Positions 10,758-20,015 of a DNA stretch of 64,000 nucleotides are shown one piece after another. The DNA is from Halochromatium salexigens. GTDB lineage: Bacteria > Pseudomonadota > Gammaproteobacteria > Chromatiales > Chromatiaceae. The DNA is taken from NCBI RefSeq assembly GCF_016653295.1, contig NZ_NHSF01000059.1:264162-328161 (forward strand), given 5' to 3'. Below the pieces are notes generated by a model. It saw only the letters and a list, made by a program, of their open reading frames with translations, did no database searches and was not told the origin of the DNA. The first letter of the stretch is position 1. Each line of letters opens with the position of its first letter. The position numbers and the translations under genes are program-made.

Positions 10758-11411
10758 CTAGCGCCCAGCAGCGTTAGGCGTGCCGACCCGCGCCAACGCA
10801 TAACGCACCTGACCCGCGTGCTTATCCCTAAGCCACCACCAATGCCCGGGCAAATCGGGCAGCGGCGTCGCCTTAGCGATCTCGATGTAGACCTGAGCGC
10901 CAACCGCCAGCCAACCGCCCACCTCTAGTTGTTCGAGCACCGGTACCAAGAGGCCGCCCCGGAAGGGGGGGTCTAGGAAACAGTGATCCACCGGCGCCAG
11001 CGACGTGCGTCCTAACCATTCCAACACATCAGCACAGTGCACGGTCACCTGATCGGCGCCAAGCTCAAGTACATTGGCCTTCAGTCTGTTCGCAACGGTC
11101 GCGTTGCGTTCGATCATGGTCACCGATCCGGCCCCACGCGAGGCCGCTTCCAGCCCCAACGCACCACTACCGGCAAAGCAGTCTAGAACACGGCTTCCTT
11201 CGATGCTCGGCGTTAACCAATTAAAGAGCGTCTCGCGAATGCGATCGGTCGTCGGCCGAAGCCCCGGCTGCACCACAACGGGTAGCCGACGTCCGCGCCA
11301 GCACCCACCGATGATGCGCAGACGCCCAGGCTCAGTCCTGGCCAACTGCGTCCGCGCCAACCTGTTGTGCCGCCTCGGGACCGGCCTCGGCACCGGACTC
11401 GCTCGAGCCAC
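10758..11411 (-). CDS. rsmD: 16S rRNA (guanine(966)-N(2))-methyltransferase
   Basis: The SAM-binding motif VLDCFAGSGALGLEAASRGA and the N6/N2-methylase motif FLDPPF identify RsmD, which methylates G966 of 16S rRNA. The conserved N-terminal LRIIGGCWRGRRL and PTTDRIRETLFNWL are present. The ATG at 11411 overlaps the upstream peptidase gene by 80 bases. In-frame TTG codons at about 11360 and 11345, closer to the conserved region, are equally possible starts. Length at the listed start is 217 residues. Confidence 0.93.
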   Translation of the reverse strand: MARASPVPRPVPRRHNRLARTQLARTEPGRLRIIGGCWRGRRLPVVVQPGLRPTTDRIRETLFNWLTPSIEGSRVLDCFAGSGALGLEAASRGAGSVTMIERNATVANRLKANVLELGADQVTVHCADVLEWLGRTSLAPVDHCFLDPPFRGGLLVPVLEQLEVGGWLAVGAQVYIEIAKATPLPDLPGHWWWLRDKHAGQVRYALARVGTPNAAGR

Positions 11412-12729
11412 CGACCGCGACTACCGCTAAGCGCTCGGGATCAACGCGGCGACGGAACGCATCCCGGATCTGCTTGGCGCTCAGGGCGCGGATGCGGCCC
11501 GGAAAGGCGTCCAGATAATCGAGCGGCAGGTCATAGAACCCAATAACCGCTAGATAACGCACGATCTTGCTGTTGCCGGCGATGCGCAGCGGGAAGCCAC
11601 CGGTGACATTCTTAATCGCCGCCTCTAGCTCCTCGTCCGTCGGCCCCTGCTCGATAAAACGCTTCAGGGTATCCAGCAGCACCTGTTGTGCCGCCTCGGC
11701 TTGGGCGTTCTGGGTTTGCAGCCCCATCACCAACGGCCCCTTCCGAGCCAATGGCGCAAAATAGCTATAGACACTATAGGAAAGCCCACGCTTCTCGCGC
11801 ACCTCCTCCATCAGTTGCGAAACCAGCCCACTGCCTCCCAGGATGTGGTTGCCTAGGTAGAGCGCAAAATAGTCAGGGTCGCCACGGCGCATCCCGGGCT
11901 GGCCAAGATAGAGATGGGTTTGGCTGGACGGGAAGGCGATTTGATGCATTCTCCCTTGTTCGAGTGCCGGCACCGGCGGCAAGTCTGGAGGTGGCTCAGC
12001 GTCCGGAAGCGCGGCCGTGAGACGCGCCGCGAGGGTCTCAGCCTGGGCGCGATCGAGTGCGCCGACGATGGCGATGGTTGCGTTCGCCGCGCCATAATAG
12101 CGATTGTGGAAGGCACGCAGATCATCGGTGGTCAAAGCAGCGACACTCGCGGCAGTCCCACTCGGGTCCGAGGCATAAGGGTGCGCGCCAAAAATCGCTC
12201 GATAGAGTGCCTTGCGTCCCACGCTCCCGGGATCCTGTTTAGCCAACCGCAACCCGGTCAACCGGTTCTGCTGGACTCGCTCAAATGCGCTCGCGTCGAA
12301 GTTCGGCTCGGCAAGCACCTTGAGCAGGATATCTGTCGCGATTTCCAGTGCCTCGGGCTCGGTCAGCGAGCGCAGCCGCGTGTAGCTGGTATCGCGATCC
12401 ACACCGGCTCCGAGTTCAGCCCCAACCGCCTCGACGCGCTCGGCAATCGCATCGGCATCCAGACCAGCGGCCCCCTCAGTCAGCATTGCCGCGGTCAGCG
12501 ATGCGAGCCCGGGCTGCTCGCCATCGCGAGCACTTCCGGCATCGAAAACCACCCGCACATCGACCATCGGTAGCTCTTGCGCCGCGACGAACAGGACCTT
12601 GCCCCCCGTCGGGGTGCGCCAGGTCTGAATCTCGGGCACTGCATGAGCCCCGTGCATGACGAGCATGCCAAGCCCGAACACCGCGCTTAGCGCGAGCCGC
12701 GGTGACCTTAAACGAAGATTAATGAACAT
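11332..12729 (-). CDS. M16 family peptidase-like protein, non-catalytic partner
   Basis: This 465-residue exported protein has a signal peptide (LALSAVFGLGMLVMHGAHA) and the pitrilysin-type fold, with the family segment KRGLSYSVYSYFAPLARKG. At the position of the HxxEH zinc motif it reads SLTAAMLTEGAAGLD, so the catalytic residues are missing. It overlaps the start of the HxxEH-bearing neighbour upstream by 11 bases. Paired active and inactive M16 subunits that form a heterodimer are known in bacteria. Substrate unknown. Confidence 0.85.
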   Translation of the reverse strand: MFINLRLRSPRLALSAVFGLGMLVMHGAHAVPEIQTWRTPTGGKVLFVAAQELPMVDVRVVFDAGSARDGEQPGLASLTAAMLTEGAAGLDADAIAERVEAVGAELGAGVDRDTSYTRLRSLTEPEALEIATDILLKVLAEPNFDASAFERVQQNRLTGLRLAKQDPGSVGRKALYRAIFGAHPYASDPSGTAASVAALTTDDLRAFHNRYYGAANATIAIVGALDRAQAETLAARLTAALPDAEPPPDLPPVPALEQGRMHQIAFPSSQTHLYLGQPGMRRGDPDYFALYLGNHILGGSGLVSQLMEEVREKRGLSYSVYSYFAPLARKGPLVMGLQTQNAQAEAAQQVLLDTLKRFIEQGPTDEELEAAIKNVTGGFPLRIAGNSKIVRYLAVIGFYDLPLDYLDAFPGRIRALSAKQIRDAFRRRVDPERLAVVAVGGSSESGAEAGPEAAQQVGADAVGQD

Positions 12730-14143
12730 GGCGTTCCCCCGTGGTCATGGCCGTCTCGCCCGATGGCTTTTCACCATCCAAAGGCTGCGGATCGAGTAAG
12801 GCGACAGTGCGGTTCTCGTGCGTCAGATAGCGCCGTGCTACCGCCTGGATCTGCTCCGGGGTGATCGCGGACAACCGCTCTACAGTCTGATCGACGAGCT
12901 CCCAGCCAAGCCCAACGGTCTCGAACCGCCCGAGCAACATGGCCTGATAGAACACGCTATCACGCTCATAGATCTTATCGGCGATCAACTGACTGCGGAT
13001 ACGCGCCAGTTCCTGTTCATTCACCGGCTCAGTCCGCAACCGTTCGAGCTGCGCTAGGATCGCCTGCTCTAGGGCCTTGATTGAGGTCCCTTTGGCAGGT
13101 GTTGCATCGATCCGCAGCATCCCCGAAAGTCGAGCGAAGGCGTTATAGCTAGCGCCTACCGACACAGCAACTCGCTCCCCCCTGACCAACTCGCGGCTGA
13201 AGCGGGAGCTTGAGCCAGCATCCAACACCGAGGCTAGCATCTCCAACGCATAGGGTTCCCAAGACACCTCGGCATCACGTAACGTCGGTGTTTTCCAGCC
13301 CATGAGTAAGTAGGGCTCATTGGCCGGAGCCGCGACCACGAGTCGCTTCTCGCCTTGTTGAGCGGGCTCCTTGCGCGGCCGCGGCTGCAGTGCCGGGCCC
13401 GGCTCGAGCGGTCCGAAATAGGTCTTGGCCAGTGCAAAAACCTCATCCGGTTCCACGGCGCCAACCACGACCAAGGTGGCGTTATTCGGCGCATACCACA
13501 TCCGGTACCAATCGCGCAGGGCCTCGACGTTCATGACCTCGAGATCGCTCTGCCAACCGATGATCGGGTGGCGATAAGGGGAGGCCGCATAGGCAGTGGC
13601 GTTGAACTGTTCGAAGGTCAACGCTTCTGGATCATCATCGATGCGCAGGCGGCGCTCTTCCTTCACTACCTCGATTTCTTTCGCAAACTCATCGGCGGGC
13701 AATGCTAAATTGCGCATTCGATCCGCCTCCAGCTTGAAGGCAATCTCGAGGCGATCCGCGGCTAAGGTCTCAAAGTAAGCAGTATAGTCACGCCCTGTGA
13801 AGGCGTTCTCGTCGCCGCCATTTTCAGCGATGATGCGTGAAAACTCTCCAGGCGCGAGCTGCTCCGTGCCCTTAAACATCATGTGCTCGAGGGCGTGCGA
13901 GACACCGGTCACCCCGCCGTGCTCATAGCTGGAGCCGACCTTGTACCAAACCTGGGAAGTCACGATCGGCGAGCGATCATCGCGCTTCACGAGAATCTTG
14001 AGCCCGTTATCTAATATCTGCTCATACACATCCTGGTGCTCGGCCGATAATGCATCATCGGTCCGCGCAGCGACCGGCGGGAGCGCAACAAGCATTGCCG
14101 CCAGCACCATAAGGACGTACGGTTTCATCATCGAATTGTCCAT
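12719..14143 (-). CDS. Zinc-dependent M16 family peptidase
   Basis: This 474-residue protein has an N-terminal signal sequence (MKPYVLMVLAAMLVALPPVAA) and the inverted zinc-binding motif in SHALEHMMFKGT, with the third ligand expected in EIEVVKEERRLRIDDDPEA. It is therefore likely a periplasmic peptidase acting with the downstream non-catalytic M16 protein. Both ATG 14143 and ATG 14131 are plausible starts. It is divergent from ftsY; M16 genes next to ftsY and rsmD are common in gammaproteobacteria. Confidence 0.88.
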   Translation of the reverse strand: MDNSMMKPYVLMVLAAMLVALPPVAARTDDALSAEHQDVYEQILDNGLKILVKRDDRSPIVTSQVWYKVGSSYEHGGVTGVSHALEHMMFKGTEQLAPGEFSRIIAENGGDENAFTGRDYTAYFETLAADRLEIAFKLEADRMRNLALPADEFAKEIEVVKEERRLRIDDDPEALTFEQFNATAYAASPYRHPIIGWQSDLEVMNVEALRDWYRMWYAPNNATLVVVGAVEPDEVFALAKTYFGPLEPGPALQPRPRKEPAQQGEKRLVVAAPANEPYLLMGWKTPTLRDAEVSWEPYALEMLASVLDAGSSSRFSRELVRGERVAVSVGASYNAFARLSGMLRIDATPAKGTSIKALEQAILAQLERLRTEPVNEQELARIRSQLIADKIYERDSVFYQAMLLGRFETVGLGWELVDQTVERLSAITPEQIQAVARRYLTHENRTVALLDPQPLDGEKPSGETAMTTGERHVH

Positions 14144-14261
14144 CGCATAAGCCTAACCTGGCCGCTAAGTGGCGACAGCGGCGCGTTGTTACAATGCGTC
14201 AACCACATGCTCGGCAGCCCTGGCCGCGACACATCATCGACCGAGTACTCAAAGACACCCC

Positions 14262-15431
14262 ATGTTCGGATTTGGAAAGAAGAAGCAACGCCAGACCGAG
14301 GCCGAGGACGCGCTCAAAGACGCTAGCCTCGACCCGCAACCGAGCCCAGCGCCGGTAGCGGAGCCACTCATTGTCGACCTCCAGGGTGATGGGCAGCCAT
14401 CAATAGAACACAAGCGCACAGAAAACCCATCCGATGCGGCGCCCGACCAAGGACGCCTCGGCGACGCGATCGCCCGCGCCGCAGCCAAACGCGAAGAAGA
14501 GACGTCACAGCAGCGCCGCCTCTTCGCGGGACTTAAGTCCGGGCTCGCGCGCACCCGGGCGGTCTTGAATGCCGATATTGGCGACCTCGTCTCCGGGCGC
14601 ACCGAGATCGACGAGGACCTGCTCGAAGAACTCGAGATGCTCTTGTTGGCTGCCGATGTCGGCGTGCCCGCCACGCGCCGCATCATCGATGATCTGGCCT
14701 ATCGCGTGAAGCGGCGCGAGGCCCTGGAGCCGGACGCCTTTCTCGCCGCCTTGCGCCGTGAGCTGGCCAGTCTTCTGGTCGCCAGCCAAGCGCCGGTGAA
14801 GCAGCCGACTGCGGGGCGGCCACAGGTGATCCTGATGGTCGGCGTCAACGGCGCCGGCAAGACCACCACCATCGGTAAGCTCGCCCGCCAGCTCAAAGAT
14901 GAAGGCAACAGCGTCATGCTCGCGGCCGGCGACACCTTCCGCGCTGCCGCCGTCGAGCAACTGCAGAGCTGGGGCGAGCGTAATCAGGTGCCGGTGATCG
15001 CGCAGCACACCGGCGCCGATCCGGCCTCGGTGATCTTCGACGCGCTCCAAGCCGCGACCGCGCGCGGGATCGATGTGCTGATTGCCGATACCGCCGGGCG
15101 CCTGCACACCAAATCGAATCTGATGGAGGAATTGCGCAAGATCGCCCGTGTGCTCAAGAAGCTCGATGCCGACGCCCCGCACGAGGTGATGCTGGTGGTC
15201 GACGCCACCGCCGGGCAAAACGCCTTGCAACAGGCGGTGCAGTTCAACGACACCCTGCCACTCACCGGCATCACCCTGACCAAGCTCGACGGCACCGCCA
15301 AGGGCGGCATCATCTTCGCGATCGCCGAGCGCCTGCCGGTGCCGTTCCGCTTCATCGGCGTCGGCGAGCAGGTCGAGGACCTGCGCCCGTTCGAGGCCGA
15401 AACCTTCTTGGATGCGCTGCTGAGTCCGTGA
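14262..15431 (+). CDS. ftsY: Signal recognition particle receptor FtsY
   Basis: This SRP-receptor GTPase brings ribosome-nascent chains to the Sec translocon. After [16 protein letters not shown] and an acidic A domain of about 85 residues come the four-helix N domain and the GTPase G domain with P-loop [35 protein letters not shown] and [10 protein letters not shown]. The MFGFGKK start (14262) is the family start; the longer open frame upstream is not supported. It overlaps ftsE by 4 bases (GTGA), indicating a coupled ftsYEX operon. Confidence 0.97.
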   Translation: MFGFGKKKQRQTEAEDALKDASLDPQPSPAPVAEPLIVDLQGDGQPSIEHKRTENPSDAAPDQGRLGDAIARAAAKREEETSQQRRLFAGLKSGLARTRAVLNADIGDLVSGRTEIDEDLLEELEMLLLAADVGVPATRRIIDDLAYRVKRREALEPDAFLAALRRELASLLVASQAPVKQPTAGRPQVILMVGVNGAGKTTTIGKLARQLKDEGNSVMLAAGDTFRAAAVEQLQSWGERNQVPVIAQHTGADPASVIFDALQAATARGIDVLIADTAGRLHTKSNLMEELRKIARVLKKLDADAPHEVMLVVDATAGQNALQQAVQFNDTLPLTGITLTKLDGTAKGGIIFAIAERLPVPFRFIGVGEQVEDLRPFEAETFLDALLSP

Positions 15432-16096
15432 TCCGCTTCGAGCACGTCAACAAGCGCTATCCGCAGCGCGGCGAGGCGCTCAAGGATTTGAGCCTCGAAC
15501 TCGCCGCCGGCGAGATGGCCTTCTTGACCGGCCATTCGGGCGCCGGCAAGAGCACCTTGCTGAAACTGATCGGCCTGATCGAGCGCCCGAGCCGCGGCCG
15601 CATCCTCGTCGATGGCCGCTCGCTCGGCGACCTCCCGCGTCGGCGTATCCCCTACCATCGTCGCGGCATCGGCATGATCTTCCAGGATCACCGGCTGCTG
15701 AACGATCGCACGGTCTCCGAGAATGTCGCCCTGCCCCTGGTGGTGGCCGGCATGGCCAGGCGCGAGGTCGGCCGGCGCGTGCGCGCCGCGCTCGATCAAG
15801 TCGGCCTGCTCGCCCTCGAGCGCGCGCAGCCCATCGCCCTCTCTGCCGGCGAGCAGCAGCGCGTGGGCATCGCCCGCGCCGTGGTCGCGCGGCCGCCGAT
15901 CATCCTCGCCGATGAGCCGACTGGCAATCTCGACCCCGATCTGTCGAGCGAGATCTACGCCCTGTTCGAGCGTTTCCACGAGGTCGGCGTGACCTTGCTC
16001 ATCGCCACCCATGATCAGGAGCGCGTCAGCCGCATGGCGTACCGCATCCTGCGCTTGCATCAAGGGCGACTGGTCGCCGACTCGGGGAACTGGTAG
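15428..16096 (+). CDS. ftsE: Cell division ATP-binding protein FtsE
   Basis: This 222-residue ABC ATPase acts with FtsX at the divisome to control periplasmic amidases. Motifs are Walker [13 protein letters not shown], signature [14 protein letters not shown], Walker [13 protein letters not shown] and the H-loop IATHDQERV. It begins with GTG inside the ftsY stop. Gene order ftsY-ftsE-ftsX-rpoH is typical of gammaproteobacteria. Confidence 0.97.
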   Translation: MIRFEHVNKRYPQRGEALKDLSLELAAGEMAFLTGHSGAGKSTLLKLIGLIERPSRGRILVDGRSLGDLPRRRIPYHRRGIGMIFQDHRLLNDRTVSENVALPLVVAGMARREVGRRVRAALDQVGLLALERAQPIALSAGEQQRVGIARAVVARPPIILADEPTGNLDPDLSSEIYALFERFHEVGVTLLIATHDQERVSRMAYRILRLHQGRLVADSGNW

Positions 16097-17080
16097 ATGA
16101 CGAGGCGCCGCTTTCAGCCCGTCAATCGGCGTCGCCCGCGCAGCCCTGGCCTGAGCCGCCGGCGTCTCTCGGCCTGGCTCGAGCAGCATCGGGAGAGTGC
16201 GCTCGAGAGCCTGTGGCGGATGCTGCGCCAGCCCTTGGCCACGCTGATGACCGTGGCCGCAGTCGCGATTGCCTTGGCCTTGCCGACCGCGCTGGTGGTG
16301 GTGCTCGATAACCTCAGGACGCTTGGCGGCGACTGGCAACGCAGTGCTGCGGTCTCGGTGTTCCTCGCGCAGGATCTCGACGAGGCCGAAGGTGCGCGGC
16401 TGCGCGAGCGCATCGCACAACGCCCGGAGGTGGCGACCGTCGCGCTGATCAGCCGCGCCGAGGGACTGGCCGAGTTTCGCGCCTATAGCGGTCTCGGCGG
16501 CGCCCTCGATCAGCTCAATGAGAACCCGCTGCCGGTGGTGCTCGAACTCCAGCTCCATCCCTCGGCCCTGGAACCGACGCACCTGACGCCATTCCTCGCG
16601 ACCATCGAGGCCCTGCCCGAGGTCGCCTTCCTGCGCGAGGATGCGCAATGGGCGCAGCGCTTTCAGGCCATCCTCGGCCTGCTACGCGCCGGGGTCGCCC
16701 TGCTCGCGCTGCTGCTTGGGCTTGGCGTGTTGCTGGTAATCGGCAACACCATCCGGCTCGAGATCGAGAACCGCCGCGATGAGATCCACATCATGAGCCT
16801 GGTGGGCGCAACGAACAGTTTCGCCCGTCGTCGTTTCCTCTATAGCGGTGCCTGGTATGGCCTCCTCGGCGGGCTCCTAGCCTGGCTCTTGGTCACGTTG
16901 ATGGTCTGGCTACTCGCCGACCAAGCCGCTTCACTGGCCAACCTCTACCATCGCTCGTTTGCGCTCCAGGGGCTAGGCGTCGCCGATGTCGCAACGCTTT
17001 TCGCCGGTAGCGCACTACTCGGTATCCTCGGCAGTTGGATTGCCGTCGGCCGCCATCTCGGTCTCAGCGACGACATTTGA
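16097..17080 (+). CDS. ftsX: Cell division permease-like protein FtsX
   Basis: This 327-residue membrane partner of FtsE has a basic cytoplasmic N-terminus, a first helix (about residues 51-71), a large periplasmic loop (about 75-195) and three more helices near the C-terminus. The FtsX-family segment NTIRLEIENRRDEIHIMSLVGATNSF is recognisable in two parts. It starts immediately after the ftsE stop. Confidence 0.95.
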   Translation: MTRRRFQPVNRRRPRSPGLSRRRLSAWLEQHRESALESLWRMLRQPLATLMTVAAVAIALALPTALVVVLDNLRTLGGDWQRSAAVSVFLAQDLDEAEGARLRERIAQRPEVATVALISRAEGLAEFRAYSGLGGALDQLNENPLPVVLELQLHPSALEPTHLTPFLATIEALPEVAFLREDAQWAQRFQAILGLLRAGVALLALLLGLGVLLVIGNTIRLEIENRRDEIHIMSLVGATNSFARRRFLYSGAWYGLLGGLLAWLLVTLMVWLLADQAASLANLYHRSFALQGLGVADVATLFAGSALLGILGSWIAVGRHLGLSDDI

Positions 17081-17224
17081 GGCATGGGCGCGAACTTGTC
17101 GGCCGAATTGGCATCAAACCCCGAGACTCAATACCGCTAGATCAGCAGGGCCTCTTTGGGTTTGTCTAATCTTTGCCGTAGGAACTTTCTGTTCAAAGTC
17201 CGCTCGAAAACCCTGTCGCGACTA

Positions 17225-17253
17225 TTGTCAAACGTCGCAAACACTGCTAGCAT
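17225..17253 (+). promoter_or_regulatory. Predicted sigma70-type promoter of rpoH
   Basis: TTGTCA (17225-17230), a 17-base spacer and TAGCAT (17248-17253) lie about 33 bases before the rpoH ATG. The -10 hexamer is the same as that of the predicted nuo promoter. E. coli rpoH is known to have several promoters, so this may be only one of them. Confidence 0.5.
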
Positions 17254-17285
17254 TATTCCCGAGCAAAACACTAGGGTATTCCATC

Positions 17286-18134
17286 ATGAGCAACGACATC
17301 GCGGCCATTGGATCGTTATCAACTGGCAACATCGATACTTACATCTCGAGCGCCTACCAGATTCCAGTCCTGACTGCCGAGGAGGAGCGCTCCCTCGCCC
17401 TCAGACTGCGCGACGACGGTGACATGATGGCGGCGCGGCGCTTAGTCCTCTCACATCTGCGCTTCGTCATCCGCATCGCGCGGGGTTATCTCGGATACGG
17501 ACTCCCCCTTCCAGACCTCATTCAAGAGGGTACGGTGGGGTTGATGAAGGCCGTTCGACGCTTCGAGCCCGATGTCGGCGTGCGGCTGGTCTCGTTCGCC
17601 GTACATTGGATTCGCGCCGAGATCCACGAGTACATCCTGCGTAACTGGCGCATCGTGAAGGTCGCCACCACTAAGGCGCAGCGTAAACTATTCTTCAACC
17701 TGCGCAGCTCCAAGAAGCGCCTGGGCTGGTTCACCAAGCAAGAGGTCGACGACGTCGCCGCTGATCTCGGCGTCAAGCCCGAGACCGTCCTCGAGATGGA
17801 ATCGCGGCTCTCGAGTCATGATATGGCATTCGACGGGCACGACGACGATGATGACGAATCGCCGTCCGCGCCCTCGACCTATCTGCCGGATATCCGCATG
17901 GAGCCCGCCGCCGCGCTCGAGCGTGAGGACAACGATGGCTGGCAGCGCGAACGCCTGTTCGCCGCCCTCGAGCAGCTCGATGAGCGCAGTAAGACGATCC
18001 TGCGCGAGCGCTGGCTGAACGAGCGCAAGCAGACGTTGCACGAGCTGGCCCAGCAGTTCAATGTCTCGGCCGAGCGCATCCGCCAGATCGAGAAGAATGC
18101 GATGAACAAGCTGCGCGTTCAGCTCGAGTTCTAG
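17286..18134 (+). CDS. rpoH: RNA polymerase heat-shock sigma factor (sigma32)
   Basis: This 282-residue sigma factor directs transcription of heat-shock genes. Region 2 contains DLIQEGTVGLMKAVRRFEPD and FAVHWIRAEIHEYILRNWR. The RpoH box QRKLFFNLRSSKKRLGWF is present and separates it from other sigma70-family members. Region 4 ends with the helix-turn-helix QFNVSAERIRQIEKNAM. ATG 17286 gives the family start (MSNDIAAIG); a longer open frame runs back into ftsX and is not used. An acidic stretch (DGHDDDDDE) near residue 183 is a local peculiarity. Confidence 0.97.
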   Translation: MSNDIAAIGSLSTGNIDTYISSAYQIPVLTAEEERSLALRLRDDGDMMAARRLVLSHLRFVIRIARGYLGYGLPLPDLIQEGTVGLMKAVRRFEPDVGVRLVSFAVHWIRAEIHEYILRNWRIVKVATTKAQRKLFFNLRSSKKRLGWFTKQEVDDVAADLGVKPETVLEMESRLSSHDMAFDGHDDDDDESPSAPSTYLPDIRMEPAAALEREDNDGWQRERLFAALEQLDERSKTILRERWLNERKQTLHELAQQFNVSAERIRQIEKNAMNKLRVQLEF

Positions 18135-18160
18135 CACCCCCAGATCGAGACGGGCGCATC

Positions 18161-18213
18161 GGCGAGCGAGAAAACCGGCGAGCGACGAAGCAAGCCGGGG
18201 CCTCTCGCTCGCC
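18161..18213. repeat. Nested inverted repeat downstream of rpoH
   Basis: GGCGAGCGAGA (18161-18171) is perfectly complementary to TCTCGCTCGCC (18203-18213), and inside it CCGGC pairs with GCCGG. No T-tract follows, so this is a strong RNA hairpin or a Rho-independent-like stem without the U-run, rather than a classic terminator. Confidence 0.5.
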
Positions 18214-18344
18214 GGGCGTCCAGCAATCAGGGAGACCCGCCCGAGTCCCATGCACCATCCAGGCACCATCCATGCCTCATTCGGGCCTCATCCGGATCGA
18301 CGGCTCCGTCGCGACTTTCATCACGAGCGCCAACCAGCCCACCG

Positions 18345-19916
18345 ATGACTTCGATGATCACAACCTCGATGATCACCGCCTTCGCACGCCCCCGGGTTCG
18401 ATTTGGCGTTGCCGGTTTCCTCACTGCCGCAGCCCTCATGACACCCCTGTTGGCGCATGCGGCCGTCCCGGCCACGCCGCTCATGACCCTCTACAAATTC
18501 AACGGACCGCTCGAGATCCCGTACTTCGAGATCGGCCCCGACGGCCCAGGCCGACCGGCCGGCCGCCTCCCGCAGGGCACCTCGGTCATCCCCTGCCTGG
18601 TCATTCGCAACGGCCGTGCGCTCACCGATGCCAAGGGCACGCCCTACGTCGGCTTCGAGGTCGTCGTCAATCCCGCCAAGGACAAAGGCGAGCGCGCCAC
18701 GGGACGATTCAAGCGGGTCTTCTCCGAGCGCGAATCGCTCCAAGTCGAGAACCACCATTGCGACAGCAGTGTGCGTCACGTGCTCAATGTGCGTGACCTC
18801 TATGTGCTGAAGAAACCGCCTTTCTTCGATCCGCCCGGCCAGGGTGATCCGGCAGCCGCCGAACGCCAGGGGCAAAGCCGGTTGGATCAGATCGTGCGCG
18901 TCTTCCATAACTCCCCCGAATGCGCCTCGGTCGATGCCACCTTGCTCGGACGGCGGGCCCGACTCGCACTGGCTTGGGATCGCTTCATGAGCAAGCACGA
19001 TGGGCGCTGGGACGCGACCACGCTGGCGCGCGCCAAGCATCTCGATTACAGCATGCGCACGGCCATCTATGAGGGACATCTCGACCGTGGCTGTTCGGCT
19101 TACGGCGCCTGTGAGCGCAATGTGGTGGTGCTCTCGATCCGCAACCGCGGGGTCGGCCACTGTCTGGCGCGCCAAGGCTGTCGGTTTCCGGGCGATTTCC
19201 AGGGCATCGCCTCCGATGTCTCGCAATACAACATCTGGGACGCCTATCTGACCCAGATCTCCGGGCTCACCTCCTGTTACCTGCGCACCGACCTTGCCAA
19301 GCGCGAGCATTACGATCGTGTCCAGGCCATGTACGCGCAGAGCGTCGGCGACGCCGAGACCATCCTCTATGGCGGCACGCCAGCACTGGCGAGGGTCTTT
19401 CGGGGCACCCCGCTCGGCGAGCTGACCGAGCTGCGCCATTACTACCACCCGCCGGCGATGGGAAAATGCTTTCCGCAGCATGATCGCATCGAGTACATGT
19501 CCGGCGCTGTCGCCAAGCAGGGCGCCGATCACGTCCTGCTCGCGAACACGCGGATCGAGGTTGGTGAGCGGGTCGGCAGCGGCTATCGCTTCCAGGCCTT
19601 TCGCTTCGAGCAGGACGGGCTGATCGATGCCGTGCGCATCGAAGATCAGTACCCTGGCTTCATCGTCGATGCGCGCAAGGTGAGCTTGGGTGGCGGTAGC
19701 GGCTGTACCCCCTATGGCGTCTCCAGCGGCTGCCGTTTTTCCAACATCGGTCGCTACCGGCGCACGCCGAGCTGGCTCAGTGCGGGCAAGCCGCTGGCCA
19801 TCCACTGCCGCATCGATGCGCGCGGTGCCTCATGCCGCGACAGTGGACGCGAGCAACAGGTCACCGTCGGCGGTGCCTGCGATGTCGACATGATGCCGGT
19901 GGCGCGGGTGCGTTGA
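18345..19916 (+). CDS. Exported cysteine-rich protein of unknown function
   Basis: I do not recognise this 523-residue protein. It has a Sec-type signal (about residues 13-40, ending LLAHAAVPA) and about 14 cysteines spread through the mature part, for example RGCSAYGACER, GHCLARQGCRF and SGCTPYGVSSGCRF. An even set of Cys in an exported protein suggests several disulfides. There are no membrane helices after the signal and no lipobox. In-frame ATGs at 18345, 18354 and 18369 all fit, and none has a good ribosome-binding site. It stands alone between rpoH and another unknown gene, 99 bases before it. Codon use looks like that of its neighbours. Confidence 0.7.
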   Translation: MTSMITTSMITAFARPRVRFGVAGFLTAAALMTPLLAHAAVPATPLMTLYKFNGPLEIPYFEIGPDGPGRPAGRLPQGTSVIPCLVIRNGRALTDAKGTPYVGFEVVVNPAKDKGERATGRFKRVFSERESLQVENHHCDSSVRHVLNVRDLYVLKKPPFFDPPGQGDPAAAERQGQSRLDQIVRVFHNSPECASVDATLLGRRARLALAWDRFMSKHDGRWDATTLARAKHLDYSMRTAIYEGHLDRGCSAYGACERNVVVLSIRNRGVGHCLARQGCRFPGDFQGIASDVSQYNIWDAYLTQISGLTSCYLRTDLAKREHYDRVQAMYAQSVGDAETILYGGTPALARVFRGTPLGELTELRHYYHPPAMGKCFPQHDRIEYMSGAVAKQGADHVLLANTRIEVGERVGSGYRFQAFRFEQDGLIDAVRIEDQYPGFIVDARKVSLGGGSGCTPYGVSSGCRFSNIGRYRRTPSWLSAGKPLAIHCRIDARGASCRDSGREQQVTVGGACDVDMMPVARVR

Positions 19917-20015
19917 GGGCTGTTCACCCGGACGCGAAAGGGGGCATAATCCAGCGCTTTCCCGAACCGCCCTGCCTTTGGCACCTGGCAGGCGGGCAAC
20001 CAGGGGGAGTAGCGC

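Noticed and set aside
14505-16648. Long minus-strand open frames opposite ftsY, ftsE and ftsX
   Set aside because: They are shadows of high-G+C coding DNA. The plus-strand proteins carry the clear motifs and the minus translations show no family features.
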